From Scortum barcoo (Eukaryota > Chordata > Actinopteri > Centrarchiformes > Terapontidae): a stretch of 64,000 bases of DNA. Of this stretch, positions 50,701 through 63,112 are shown piece by piece; position 1 is the stretch's first letter; each line of letters begins with the position of its first letter. The position numbers and the translations under genes are program-made. The notes beneath the pieces are model-generated. The model was not told the DNA's origin and ran no database searches. It worked only from the letters and a program-made list of their open reading frames with translations. Location: assembly GCA_023238725.1 (NCBI GenBank), contig CM041551.1:7615759-7679758 (forward strand), written 5' to 3'.

Positions 50701-50844
50701 GATTGCCCCACGTTGAATATCTGTTTACTATTTTTCTTTCCACAGAGGTTGACTGACGTGTTCAGGCGGTACGACACAGACCAGGATGGCTGGATCCAGG
50801 TTTCATATGAACAGTATCTATCCATGGTCTTCAATATTGTATAA
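35706..50844 (+). CDS. pdcd6: PDCD6 / ALG-2, penta-EF-hand calcium sensor, six exons, complete
   Basis: Exons: 35706-35788, 40386-40447, 48152-48196, 49166-49327, 50020-50129, 50746-50844; phases agree, 186 aa (human 191). PDCD6 binds Ca2+ and then grips partners such as ALIX, SEC31A and TSG101 in ER exit, membrane repair and ESCRT work. After a short Pro-rich N-terminus (APPHINAPPDQGFLW) come five EF-hands: DKDRSGVISDSE (EF1), DREKNKGGVNFNE (EF2), DRDNSGFIDKNE (EF3), DRQRKGQVAFDD (EF4) and DTDQDGWIQVSY (EF5). EF1 and EF3 have complete Ca2+ loops, matching the high-affinity sites in mammals. The ending EQYLSMVFNIV is nearly identical to human SMVFSIV. Introns 1 and 2 are long (4.6 and 7.7 kb). 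Sorcin, grancalcin and PEF1 are ruled out by the close sequence match. The start follows a GC-rich 5' UTR. Confidence 0.96.
39765..39830 (+). mobile_element. LINE 3' tail with terminal TTGAATC repeats
   Basis: ATTGTTGTGTAATGACAATA followed by AAATTC and three tandem copies of TTGAATC (to 39830) is the usual end of a fish L2/Rex-type LINE. It lies in PDCD6 intron 1. Confidence 0.6.
40450..40690 (+). repeat. Long pyrimidine-rich tract in PDCD6 intron 2
   Basis: Strongly C/T-biased on the + strand with few purines. Similar tracts follow at 42300-42720, 42990-43250, 44475-44585 and 46690-46862, all with pyrimidines on the transcribed RNA's sense strand. The long open frames over them are products of composition, not genes. 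Confidence 0.7.
41465..41555 (+). mobile_element. tRNA-derived SINE or tRNA retropseudogene
   Basis: An A-box (TAGCTCAGGAGG, 41471-41482) and a B-box-like GGTTCAGTTCCC (41506-41517) stand at tRNA spacing and are followed by an A-rich tail (AAATAAAAAAAAGAAAAAAC). The B box lacks the usual GGTTCGA wording and the cloverleaf does not close, so it is not a working tRNA gene. Confidence 0.5.
41700..41724 (+). repeat. (CA)n microsatellite
   Basis: Twelve perfect CA units in PDCD6 intron 2. Confidence 0.85.
44307..44380 (+). repeat. (GT)n / GTGAGT-rich microsatellite
   Basis: Interrupted GT repeat with GC and GA substitutions, ending in a perfect (GT) run, in PDCD6 intron 2. Confidence 0.8.
47236..47365 (-). 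mobile_element. Decayed tRNA-derived SINE, minus orientation
   Basis: CATTTGGTGAATGCTTTTAT matches the tail wording found in fish SINEs (ending in GCTTTTATCC), and 70 bases on GGGAACTGAACATGACCCC resembles a reversed tRNA B-box region. Together they suggest a SINE inserted on the minus strand of PDCD6 intron 2. Confidence 0.4.
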
Positions 50845-51998
50845 CGCACACGGACCACCACAGAAGAGCACAACTGGACACAACTGTGCCAAAGCTACAG
50901 ACTCCTCCCGGATGTCTGCCATGTTGGACACTACAAGATTTTTTTTAAACCCCCAATTTTTAGCCCCAGTTGGGCTGTTTCACACAAATTTATAAAATGA
51001 ATACAAGAAAACGTCAAGGAGCCGTATGTTTTTTGAGGTTGTAACTCTCTCCATATGATAGTATTTGCCTGAAAGGTACAACTATGATGCTTGATGCATT
51101 AAAAAAAATCTTGTAGTGTTTTGTTCGATGACCAATCTGAGCTACGTCTGTGTCGGGGTTGGGGAATATTATGGACACATCCTGTCTTTCTGTCTGTCAG
51201 TCTGTCTGTTATTGTCGACAAACTTTTTAATGTCTTAACTTTAATTGATACAGTTAAAAAATAAAAGAATAGCTCTGTTGAGAGCACAAATGATGCATTG
51301 TAAATATGATTTAAGATGCATTGCATGCTTTTCAGGGAAACTTAGCCCCACGTTGAAGCATGCTTTTCCCTTTCTCTCGTCTTTTCCTCAACTGTTTTGC
51401 TCAAAGCCATGTTTACAAAAACGGTGAAAGCAGTAAACGCCCTGCTTTGAGATTCACTGACATGCCAGCTTACATGCCATATTTGTACAAACTTATTTTT
51501 AACTGCAAATCTTCAAAAATGTTAGAACGTCTAATTTTTGGTAGAGGGTCAGCATAACGCCTTTGAGTACGGCTTATTTTTTGTGCATGATGCCTTAAAA
51601 TGTGTAAAAACAACACAAAAAGAGAGAAATCTTTTATTAAAAAAAGAAAAAAAATGAAAATCTTGTGTGGGGTTTTCCTTCATCATTTGCAGAGCCAACG
51701 TTGCATTGCGGAAGGGGGAACCAGCTGTGCAGCAAAGTGGCTCAATGTCGCCCCCTGCTGCACGCCGGGAGATTTTACCACTGCAATGCACCAACACGAG
51801 CAGCAGAACCTTTAGTGTCGCGCTTGTTTCTGTGGGGGGACTGTTAAAGTGGTACACCTTCACTTCCCAACCCTTTTTTGTCAGCTGTGTCGAAGTCAGC
51901 TGGCGCACTTCTCAAAAAGCAGAGTTTTGAAGAGTTTAGAGGCGAGACAGCGCTTAAATGTGAAAGTGTTTCACGAAGTTCAAACCTCTTAATTAGCG
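50845..51998. other. PDCD6 3' UTR and crotonase-gene promoter region
   Basis: PDCD6 3' UTR fills the left half, with AATAAA at 51260-51265 as the likely polyA signal. The right part (51700-51998) is GC-richer and leads to the start codon of the next gene; it holds a CTCF-like motif at 51749-51761. Confidence 0.55.
51749..51761 (-). promoter_or_regulatory. CTCF-like motif 1
   Basis: CGCCCCCTGCTGC reads on the minus strand as GCAGCAGGGGGCG, close to the CTCF core. Confidence 0.35.
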
Positions 51999-54900
51999 AT
52001 GGCGCTGAAACGTCTCCAGATGTTGACAGGACTTTTAGGGGTTTCCTATCGAAGTAAAACACCTGGACAGCCGATAAAGGCGAGTTTGTTTGGAGTAAAA
52101 TGCTTCAGCAGCGCAGCGGGAGGTTGAAGACTCACGAACAGGTAAAGTGAGGAGACGCGCAGTAACGTAACACGGACTGTAGGGGGCAGCAGAGACACAC
52201 CTGAGATACACCATGCACATCAAAATGCATCAATAACACCATTTAGAGTCACAAAAAGACACACATCTCACTGAACAGGCTATTAAACATGACCATAATT
52301 TTGTTTTGTATTGCTTTGTTACACTCAGTTAATTATTAACTCATGTATTCACAGCATTGATGTAATTAATTATGCCTGCAATGCCTTGTGGTAAGTCGCA
52401 GAGCTAAATGGTATGCAGCCATTATTAATAACCCATATGTAGTGTGTGAAAAAGGCCAGTTGTTACCTGACATCTTCAGCTTATATTATTTTCATTTTAA
52501 GGTTAATGAATGAAAGGTCTAATGAATAAAAGAAAAGTAGAAAATCCTCACCTTCGATGAGCTGTAAGTTTTGCACTCATCTTTAATAGACTAATGTGTT
52601 GTAATGTTGCATCCAAATGAAGTGAACCCCCCCTCTCAGAAGCAGACACCCCACTAAAGTGTGATCCTGGTGTGTGATAGCTGCACGGTCGCCCCTGCTG
52701 GCTCCCTGTTTGTTGTTCAGGATCAGAGCTGAAGTCCTGAAATGTAACCGTGAAATAAAGTGACCAAACACCACCACACACAGGTGGTTAAAATGTGGCT
52801 CCACACACCCTTGCACACACTGCGCTGTGTGTGTGGTAATTAGTTTGAGGTGTAGCAGAGTAGAAAGAGAGACAAATTACCTTTTTTTTTTTTTTTCCTC
52901 CCTCCATCCAGCCCTGCCTCACTTCACTGAGTTTTGTTTAGTGCTGCCTCCTCCTTTTCAGAGCAGCCAGCGTGAGTGAGGTTAATGCGTTCAGTAGCTT
53001 TGTTTTGGATGCCGTCGCCTCTGGCTGCGGTTGACAGCTAGATTCCCCCCAGGATGACCCCAACAATGTCAGGTCAACTGCCTGCTGCGACCTCAAGCCA
53101 CAATCACTGGCACACACATACTGAGACAGAGTGAGAGCCAAGGGCCTCACCTCAGCCCACACCATCCCCTTCCCATTGTTCCCCTGCCTGTCACTGATTC
53201 TGTTATCGAGTCGAGGCCACATCAGACGACCTGCATTCCATCCCCGTCCCTCCCTCTGTGGGGTTTTGTCTCCGGCTCGGCCTCTTTCTAAGCGCTGTGG
53301 TCCACATTGGTTTCTGCCTGCGCATCTCTATCATTCTCTGTCATTAGCTGCGGGACAGACTGTGGTCGCCGAGCGCAGGGGGTCCGTGGTCACTGTGGCC
53401 CTAAACCGCCCCGAGGTGCGCAACGCGGTGAACCAGGAGACGGCGAGGCGTCTGCTGGAAGAGCTGGAGGCCTTCGACAGTGACCCAGACTTGAACGTGG
53501 CTGTCCTGCACGGGAGAGGTAAGAGAGCTGATGGATGGACGTCTGTGTTTCACTTTTGCGCTTTCGGTGCTTGTGTTAGGCCGCTATTTAAAGACAGAGT
53601 TTCAGCCTGGTTTAAATCTTGTTGAGGGGTGTTTGTCTCTGGTTACAGGCCAAGCAGCCATCCTCAACATCACTTCGTTTTTTTTTTTGGGGCTCAGTGG
53701 CTCCTCTTCTTATATTTACCTGCCCCTCATATTTTAGCTTTACGACCAAAGAATTTTTTTGGAATATCATGAAATTCTGAAAGCTTTGCACCTTCACGAA
53801 ATAAAGTTTGACATTTTGAGAAACATGCCGACTTGCAGAGAGTTAGATGCGAAGATTCATGCCACTCTTTGCAAAGGAAACAAAATCCGCCCACCAGCAC
53901 CTCTGAAGCTCACAAATGAACACTTTTATCCATTGTTTGATTTATCTGTACAAAAATGAGTCCCAGATTCCAAGACTCATATTTTAACATCATATTTCCT
54001 GCACAGACATGGGAGTAGTATTGATCTTTTCTTTAAACTAACTTTAAACTATTAAACTAACATGGTTTAATAAGTTAAGGAAAGCAGACTCCTCAGGTCT
54101 TTAATTATTAATTTGCACTAGACATGTGTTTGCAGACCAATTAGGGAGCATTTGTACATTTGTAGGTCGTACAAGAGTGTAAAGTCATGAGCCAGCCAGT
54201 GAAATGTCATTATTTGTGTTACTCCAACTTCTTTTCATCCTTCCTCTGCCCTTCATCTCCGTCCTCAGCACTCGACCCCCCTCCTCTCCATCACCTCCTT
54301 CCTCTGCATCTTTTTTTCCAGCCATTGCTCCTCGTAGTCTTTACATCCAGCCGACACGCCGAGGTGACCAGACCAGTGCACACAGAAAGAAAACACACAC
54401 ACACACACCTGTGAGGTGGCCTGCACTGTGTCAGCCGCCCAGAGCCAGAATCATGCCCCGGCTCCTAATACCTCTAAAAATAATCATCGCACACACGCCG
54501 AATGAACTCCTTCCCTCAGTGGAAATAATGTCTTCAACCTGGATCAACCTGTCTGCCTCAGAAAGCGCAGCGTGGCCTCGAGAGACACAAGTCCATACTG
54601 TGTTTGGTACTTGAGAGGTTGGAGCCTCTCCAGATGACTGCAGCCGAGTGCCACGGGTCTCAGCTGTGAACAGAGCACAGTGTGTGTTGGAGAGTAATTA
54701 GCTCGCGTTAAATGGGTTAGAAATTGGTGGCACAGTGTGTGTCGTTCTGCGACTCCCTCGATGTCCGTAATGTGCTTTTAATCGCCCCGCCACACATTCC
54801 TGTCAGCGGGCCGTCCTGCGCTGCTGCTCCGCTGTAACGAGAGGACTGACCTTCACAGCGATTAGCAGTCTGTCTGTGTTATGAGATGACAAGCACTGAG

Positions 54901-57595
54901 ATTTCTAGTTTGGATGTAGTCTCTCTGAAAACATAAGGAATCCATTTTGTTCAAATTAGCGCCAACAGGATCGCCCTCTCTCAGCTCTCATTTTTCAGTG
55001 TCGACATGTTTTTTTTTTTTTTTTTACATGTAAAATTAAGAGTAATTGCTTTCTGCAGGTTTTTTTGAGTATGCCGGCACATATTTGGAGTGTTTGGGAT
55101 TCGGATTTCTGCGAGCGTTTGTGCGATCAGGTACAATCTGCATGTCAACCCAGCTGCATGTCACTGCAGGCACACGTTCAGCTGAGCTCAGATGAAGCCG
55201 TTTTTCATTTCTGTAAAATAAAATAAGCGAGTGGAGTTTGGTTAGCGCTTCTCACAGCGGTGAAATGTTACACTGAAAGTTTCAGCAGCTGCACCTCCTC
55301 TAAAGGGGTGAACAGTAGGTGTCCCGGTTTATCATAAAGGGGTGGAAACAGGCTCACGTTCTTCTACACCAAACTGTTAAAGCCACTTGTAGTATGGACA
55401 GTATGGACAGTAACAGGGCCATGAAACTGAAGCAGCTAAATGGAATTCAGCCATCATAAAGGTGATTATTTACACCTGGATCTTTCTTCCCGTGACATGT
55501 CAGAAAGGCCTATTATTGTGTTGAAACAGGAGAGGATCACTCTCATTTGTCTTAAACATGGGAAGCAATAGGTATGCGAGTTGTCTTTAGTTGTTGTACA
55601 TTTCTGACCAGGTAAACAACAGACAGATTTTTTTTTCTTCTCTTGTTCTATATGAAAATTTTGAACAACTGAACTGAGCGTGGCGCATCATTTTTTTCTC
55701 TGCTTCACTGCCCTGTTACTTACCCTGCCACACCTCAGATTAATCTCTCTAAAGGTGGACACGACTGTCCACATACTTTTGGCCACATCATGTACTTTCT
55801 ACAGAAGAAGTTTTTTTTTTCATAATTAAGGTGAAATTATCCTTTTATAGCTAAAAAAGTCTTCCAATCTCAACCCTTCGCTCATAGCAACATCTCTGAC
55901 ATAACCCTTTATTTATCGACTTCTGGAGAGACGTCATCCCTCAGATTATAACTAAATACAACATCTCTCCACCTGTCTGGCCTCTTATAAACTAACAAAG
56001 CTCCTCCACAAGTCTAAATGTTCTCATATTCTTTGTATATGCACCAGCTCTCCACATTTTCTGCCCCCCCCCCCTTTTCTCTCCTACAAGGACAAAGGGG
56101 TTTAGGGAGCTCCGTCACATTGCTGCTCCCATAAACACCATGACGCACTGTTTTTCTATAATTGCCCTGCGCTGACCCACAGCTGTAATCAAAGCTCCCA
56201 GTCGATGGGTGTTGCTGGCACATGTGTTCGTTATAATCATTTTCATTACAGTTACATTAAGGAGAGAGGAGGATTTTTACGAGTCCCCGCCTGAGCCTGT
56301 GACATAGTGTTTGTAGGCCTCTTGGGTAATGTTGTAACTACCACATGAATCCAACGGAAGGGGCTGTGGTTGGAGTATGTTAGTCTTCCATTAATGAGGA
56401 TATTGTGTGTGTGTTTGAGTGCATGCATGATCTGTGACTATGTATTGGATTTTTTGGCTCTTTAGGGAAGAGGAGCGTTTGTGTGCCAGCCAGCCCCCAA
56501 AAACAAGCTGCTATCCAAATTGCAGCCCTCGGACTCCAGCTCAACTTGTTGTTTTTTTCATCCTCATCATTTTCCCTTCCTCTCCCGACTTTCCAGCTGC
56601 CATACTTTGTAATTTTGTGGTCTCCTCCAGGAGGGAATTTCTGCGCTGGTTATGATCTGAAAGAGCTGGCCAATCACACAGCCTCCCTCAAATTGGAGCA
56701 AGATGTCACCAAGGGTCCCGGTCCGATGGTGAGCGCCGCTCGGGCTGTTTGCGTGTGCGCAGCGAGGGTTATATCTATATTTCCTTATGATGTTAATGAA
56801 GGGCTGAATGTTTCCACAAAAATATAAAACCAGAAGATGTGGTCTGTTAGTGATTGTGAATGTTTTTAAGGGTTTGGGAAGACAGGTAGTGGCGGAGATG
56901 TGGGTTTGAGGGAATGATGTTGAATCAGGGAAATGCCTCAATAACTACAGCTGTGTGTGTGTGTGATGTGCACATGTAGAAAATCCTCACTCCTGGCACA
57001 CTGCTTTCATTTGACAAAGAGTAAGAATCATAAATGATGTATTGTAAGTTTCGAAAAAAAAGCAAAAAGAAAGCAGCCTACATAAAATCTGCTTGGATTG
57101 CATGTTAAGTCTTTTGGATTGAGCAGACCTTCTGTGTGGAAAATTATAGCGCTGCATCTCTTCCAGAATATACAGTGCCTCATTTGTTCAGCGACAGCCA
57201 GAACTTGCTCATTTGTTACTCCTTTGTTTGGCAGTTTGAGCAAGAAATCAGGAAATAAACTGATAAACTGAAACATTTTAAGTAGATAAACCGCAGAAAT
57301 CAGAGAGGCATAAAGAAAGCATGAAACGAATAGTGGAAATATACATTCATATAAGACATGCTTCAAATATACCGTCCTTTGGATATAAACTGTGTTGCCG
57401 CCTTGTTAACAGTCTCTTTCTCTGTTGATTTCCTTTACGCACTAATTCAGGGTCCATCCCGTTTGGAGCTGTCGAAGCCTCTGATAGCAGCAGTCAGTGG
57501 CTTCGCTGTGGCTGGAGGTCTGGAGCTGGCCCTGCTGGCAGATCTGCGGGTGGTGGAGGAGAGCGCCGTCATGGGGGTGTTCTGTCGCAGGTTCG
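51999..57595 (+). CDS. Mitochondrial crotonase-family (enoyl-CoA hydratase-like) protein, first four exons; 3' part outside window
   Basis: Exons: 51999-52122, 53348-53518, 56631-56728, 57451-57595; phases agree (1, 1, 0, 1). The first exon gives 41 residues with Arg/Lys and hydrophobic residues and no acidic ones (MALKRLQMLTGLLGVSYR...FSSAAG), a typical mitochondrial presequence; its donor GTTGAA is weak. The crotonase fold follows: VVTVALNRPEVRNAVNQET, then NFCAGYDLKEL (CoA/oxyanion-hole loop) and AVSGFAVAGGLELALLADLR (second oxyanion-hole helix). The Glu in GGLELAL aligns with crotonase Glu144, but the Glu164 site holds Cys (MGVFCRRFG). The wording resembles bacterial-type enoyl-CoA hydratases rather than ECHS1 or ECHDC2. 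The chain stops at FG; the expected next part (about 100 or more residues) is not in 57600-64000. Reaction and substrate are unknown. Confidence 0.85.
52177..52191 (+). promoter_or_regulatory. CTCF-like motif 2
   Basis: ACTGTAGGGGGCAGC matches the CTCF core (TAGGGGGCAGC) on the + strand, inside the first intron of the crotonase-family gene. Confidence 0.4.
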
Positions 57596-58181
57596 GTACG
57601 TCTCACACCTCACGCTCGCCTCACGCCGCTCGTGCCCTTACTGCTGGAAGACTTTATAATTCTTATATAAGCATCATCAGCATCAGCATTTTTAGATACT
57701 GTTACACAAGCTGCCCAATACAACAGCAGCCTGACCTGTTGGCCACTGAGCAGTTACACTGGATCCACTGGGGGGGTTTACATTTCATTTTTCTCTACTA
57801 CTTTTTCGCTACTACTACTTGAAACATCTGTCTGTCTATTTGTGCTAGTAGTAGTTTTACCTCGACTACTCCCACTTCAAACGCTGCCACCACCTGCTGC
57901 TGATGTTGACTCATCTTCGGGCGTTTTTTACCCAGCTGCTGCTCGCTCAAGCTGCTTTGACTGCTTCTTTTTTTTTTTTTATCTTTTCTCATTGTTAGTG
58001 ATACTAACTGGTATACTATTTCTCCTTTTATCCTGTTTGTCTTGGCAGTAGTAATGAGAATAGTTCTGTTGCTACCACTGGTGCTGTGGATTTTCAGCAG
58101 ACCATCTGTCTTCCTCCGTATTCTCTTCGTTCTTTTGCTGCTCCTTCTGTCTGTCCATGAAAGTATCCTTGTCTGTGTGTG

Positions 58182-58209
58182 TTTTTTCTTTTTTTTTTTT
58201 TTTTTTTTT
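58182..58209 (+). repeat. Poly-T tract
   Basis: Nearly pure T run, broken once by C. Confidence 0.8.
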
Positions 58210-60715
58210 GCATCCAAGCATGCATCATCCCTCTCCTAATGCCAGGAAGTCGATGCTGTTTCTATTTTTCAACTTTGTTGCTCCGTTATCACCCCGGCCT
58301 CCTCTTGTTTGTGTGCGAGGACGGAGTCATAGCGCGATAACACCAGTGACCGTGACCTTTTGGCATCACAGGCAGAGTCTGCTGGGCAGCCTTGATAAGT
58401 AGGAGAGGAAGCAACCGACTGCCAGGTTTCCACTGCGAGGCCAAACAGGGCTTACATATTATTTATGTCACACAATTTCCTCATAAACAACATTTTCCCT
58501 TTTTGGCGTCTCGCAGCTTACTGGCACGGTTTGCCCGCTGACTCGGCTGTAGTTTAAAAAGAACAAGTAGTACTTTGGATCTTCTGCTGTAAACACTTTA
58601 AGCTAATCCTGATCCCAGCAAGACGTGGTTGGCTTCACTATGTTAAAGTGGCTCGTGTTGGACCGTTGCAGCATTTCTCATATCTCTCATTGCTTTAGCC
58701 CCGCTGCTAGAGGGTTTAAAATACGACCATGGTGTTTATAAATACAACTGTTGTACTATAATTTACTAGCAGTACTAGATTTAGAGTGTAAACACGCAGG
58801 GCTTATCATCTCAGGCCTGTAATTTAACAGGAGAGCATCCTGGCAGTACCCTTGTCTTTCTGTCTGTCCGTCCTCCCAGACTGTCTGATGGCAAGTCTGC
58901 AGTGCCTGGCCTCGCTCGGCTCCCTCTGCAGTGTCACTTTTCGGTTTAACAGCATCATTTTTAATCATCATTATTGTAGCTGTTTTTTTTACTATTCTAG
59001 GAGAATCTTTTAAGATTTTTCTAGTTTTAGTAGTATTATTCTAGCAGTATTCTAGTTTTTGACGTAATGTATCTGATAAACAAGATTACTTTACAAATCT
59101 TGTTTACTTCATTTTTGATCAGACAAGTTATTTAAAATGGACATTTTCCCCATTTTAGACTATTTCATGTTTATTCTTCATGTATTTTCTATACATGGCT
59201 ACTCTTGTTTAGACATTATTTAAATTTGAAGTTTGGCTTCTTTTGTTACATGAAAAAAATGGTTTTGAAGAAAAAGTTTATATTTTCTTTATTTTTTATT
59301 ATTTGTTAAGTAAGGAATAAAAGAAATGCTGGTAACATTATTAAAACTCCTGGTATTTTTACTGCTAGTAAAATTTCAAACGACACCCAGCTCTACTTAT
59401 TGCCCCCGTTCTCCAAAGTTTTTCACACCTGACTGCATATGTCCTCTGCTTGTCAGTGATTTGTACGGTTGTCTTTTACACAAGTGTTAAAAATGCACAT
59501 CTCACCTAGAGAAGTGATCGTGCTGGAGTTACAGATGGGTGATATATTCAAGGAAAAACCAACACCACATGCCATCAGATCAACTTAATTGCTCCTGTGC
59601 TTTGATTCTCCAAATCTCTGCTGAAGGGATGAACACTGTTCTTCCAAAAGATTTTCCTCTCATTTGGTGTTTTGATGATGTTGGTGGAGAGTGTCTTAAA
59701 TCTTATAGATGTTCAATTGGGTTGAGACCTGGGAACTGTGAGGCTCATAGCATATGATTCACATCATTTTCATCTTAATCAAACCATTTAGTGACCCTTT
59801 GTGCTGTGCAGATGGGGACATTGTCAGACTTTGCCAGCAAAATGCTTTTCACCTGCATGGAAACATTTGCATTTGTTTTATTTAGCCTAATTTATTCTGT
59901 ATTTTTCTCGAATTTGTCGCCCTTTTGTATGTTACCCGCCGTTTTACATTTAACTTTTTGAACACAGTGGCGCAGATTAGAGGAGACACAGGAGAGGACT
60001 AATTATACCAAGTTCGTCTTTTCAACATTAGATAATGAGCGCACTTCTCGACACAAACTGACAAACTTCTTTCAGTCTGAGCTCTGCGTGTCCCTTTAGG
60101 GATGAAAATAATCCAACGCCTGCACTTCCATCAGCTCAAAACTATGTTTGGGAAGAAATGAGCATTACTGTGGTTTTGACACATTAAGTTGCACATTTCC
60201 TCCCAGTAATTAATTCTCTGCCTCTTGATTGCCACATATCTTCAAGGCTTGTTTGTCAACACGTTTGAGTCGTTTCCCCCTCGGCTCAGTTGAAACCACT
60301 GTGGTTTTTCATTCAGTTGTGCATTTAGCAGAGTGATTATTACTTTGACTGCCAGTTTTCAGCGTTTTTATACCCATGCTCTGTGTTGCTGTGTGCTGCA
60401 CACTGTAGTTAGTGTAGTTTTAAATCCTGGTGTGGGTGAGGGAACATTAGCAGGATTTAATGGGACTGCATTCCTCAATGACACATTTCTCACAGCACCT
60501 TAAGTTAAGGAAAAAAAACAACAATTTTACAGTAGAAAAAAACACAGCAACGTGCATTTAAATGGACTATTTTCCCGACATTAAACAATTGAAAACCAAA
60601 CTTCCCTACCCATTTACATCAAACGTAGCCCTGCTCTGTGGGACGCAGAGTTTATTTAAAGATCCCGTGTTTCTTACCGATTATTTCCTTTTAATGGTTG
60701 AATTCTGTAACCGTT

Positions 60716-60957
60716 TTGGGGTCGGGCACAGATGGCAGCAGCCGGAGGGAATCCCTGGTGGCTTTGGAGTCCAAAAAACCCTCAGAGGCTCGCTGCGCTT
60801 CTCTGATGTGGGCCAATGGCAACCATAAGGATCTGACAGCTCCCTGGCACGTGATTGGCTGCCGAACCTGCGGCTTCCTGTCTGGGGCCCCTCTGCCCCG
60901 CCGAGGAGGAAATGAGAAGGAGGAGATGGTTGCGTCACGGGAGTCTGGTATTAGTGT
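60716..60957 (+). other. GC-rich island, possible cassette exon or internal promoter
   Basis: GC-rich and open in several frames, unlike its AT-rich surroundings. A CAG acceptor-like end precedes ATGGCAGCAGCC, and TCTG before GTATTAG could serve as donor; the frame fitting the preceding crotonase exon stays open throughout. It also holds CCAAT (60813-60817), CACGTG (60848-60853), ATTGG (60854-60858) and GGCAACC, which fit NF-Y, E-box and RFX-type sites. The encoded sequence matches no family I know. Confidence 0.3.
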
Positions 60958-61225
60958 CGACTCCTCATTGAATTTTGAGAGACCTGAATGAAAAACCACG
61001 ACGCTTACCTAATTCCCTGATGTTATTTTGGTTCCTTAAACCAGAGGACCATCACAAAGTTTAGAAAAAAAAAATAGTTGGCACTGGAAAAGGAAGCTTA
61101 AAATAGTTCAGTAATCCTTGATTCAAGAATTTTTTTAAATCAGATAAGCACGGAGTTCAGGATTGTTAGGATAGTACTCTGATTTTCCTGTTTGAAACTG
61201 AGACCGCTAAATGGGGACCCCTTAA

Positions 61226-61252
61226 AACACACACACACACACACACACACAC
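61226..61252 (+). repeat. (CA)n microsatellite
   Basis: Thirteen perfect CA units. Confidence 0.85.
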
Positions 61253-63061
61253 CAATCAGTCATGTCGGCGTCTCCTCCTTTCCTCTTTCCCTCAGTTCTA
61301 AGTCCTGTCTCATACCTGGACGAGGGACAGATGAAGAGTGCCAAAGAATGAAGAAGCCACATGTTGAATGGAAGTCAAACCTCAGTCCAAAGCTGACATA
61401 ACATGGGCCAATTCAAACACCCGCTCTGTGAGTTTGAAACTGAGTGACATAGTCCAGCGATTACATCATCCCGCCTAAAAACCAGCACTCCATTTGAAAC
61501 TCCAGGTTTCTTTTTCCATAAAGACTGAAAGAAAGTCATGGCTACCGAAAATTTGAAACTTTTTACCTCAAATTTAGTGACTTTTGGGTAGATTGGATTC
61601 CCGATGGGATCTGATCATGTTTAAACTTTCATGTTGTGTTGTTCTTTCTCACGAGGTGTTATGCATCCTTTGCCATTTTCATCACTTAAGGGCCCTGTTT
61701 GCCGCCTTGGTGGTCTTGTATAATGGTCCTCTGCAGACTAAAGAATTAACTACTGGTATTAACCCAGTGGGCTACATGAAATCAAGTTAACTGTGTGGCA
61801 CTCATCTTTGACTGAGCCCAACGGGAGCTGTTTCCCTCGATTCCCAGCGAGTATTTCAAAGCAACTGAAGGCCTGTTCTTTTCCCTCCGTCCATTTAGTC
61901 TGGGGTTGTCCGGAAATCGTTAATCCACATCAAACTTAATCGCATTACCCTCATGGGAGGCCATTGTAGTGGGTCTCGCTTTGATGTGGCGAGGATGCCA
62001 GCAGCACCAGCAGCACCTCAGTGTGTCGTGTTTCACACTCCGTTCTCGGGTTATGAGCAGCTGTAGATGGTGGATGTGATGTCCCGCGGAGTGTGGTCTC
62101 CTCCCGTCGGACTCAGTACCAGTATCAGGTATAAAAATGATGACTTTCATGTTTTCGGTTTCCCAAGTGCACAAGGTGTTCAGAGGTCGGCTACACAGCG
62201 GCGGTCGTTCAGCTGGTAGGGGTTCACTGTCTTCTGACGCTTCAGCAGGGTGAACATGAGCTGACAAAGGGGGGTTGAACCCGGCTCTGTTTTTCTTTCT
62301 TTAATAAGTGCTACCTAGTTTGATTTTTAAATACCAAATAGATGCTTGTAGTTTGAAGAAAAAAAAATGATACACACATAGATTAACATAATTTAAATGT
62401 AAATTTTTATATTTTTGTATCTATCTTGACACATTTAAAGCAACCACAGCTAACATTATGTGAAAAATCCTTTAAACAATCCAAAACATCAGCAAGCTAT
62501 AGCTCTGAAGAACTTTGCTTCACTACTAAAGATCATTCAAAATGAAAAATGTAATAATCAGAATGTAATGAAATACTTTTGAATAGTCTCTTATAACAAC
62601 TGAATGCCCCAAAAAAGAAAATACTGAAGAATCCTAAGTTTCTTTGTGCAGCTTGTGATGACTCAAGTAGAGCACAGCTATCAGAGGCCAACACATTATA
62701 TCAGACTCTGTAGAGAGCAGATAAAATACATGGTTTCTTCTTTCCTCCTCTCCTACACGTCACTCAGATAAGCTGCGATAGCCCTTTGATGCAGGAAGGG
62801 AGCCCCCTCTTATATCTGGTTATTAAACAAAAGACATTGCTGACTCGTGTTCAACCTTGTTAATAACAAGCCGCTGTCCTGACAATGGGGCTTATCTGCT
62901 TTAAAGAAGACAGCAGACGGCTCTTTTCCAAATGTTTAGCTCATTACCGAAGACCAACATGATAAATGCCCTCTTTTGTTTTGCGGACGCTGACTGATTA
63001 TCTTGTGTCAGGATCACTGCCAAACATTTGTCTCTGTGTGCAACTTGGAACAGGGGATCAG

Positions 63062-63064
<3 letters not shown>

Positions 63065-63106
<42 letters not shown>
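63065..63106 (+). repeat. (TC)n microsatellite
   Basis: About 21 perfect TC units, ending in CACTCTCTGC. Confidence 0.9.

Positions 63107-63112
<6 letters not shown>

Noticed and set aside
53131..53625. Upstream extension of the crotonase frame before 53348
   Set aside because: A CATTAG acceptor at 53347 and a well-phased presequence exon at 51999-52122 explain the gene better.
61920..62267. A 115-codon minus-strand frame with Cys and His residues
   Set aside because: No family match, no splice partners and ordinary intron composition.
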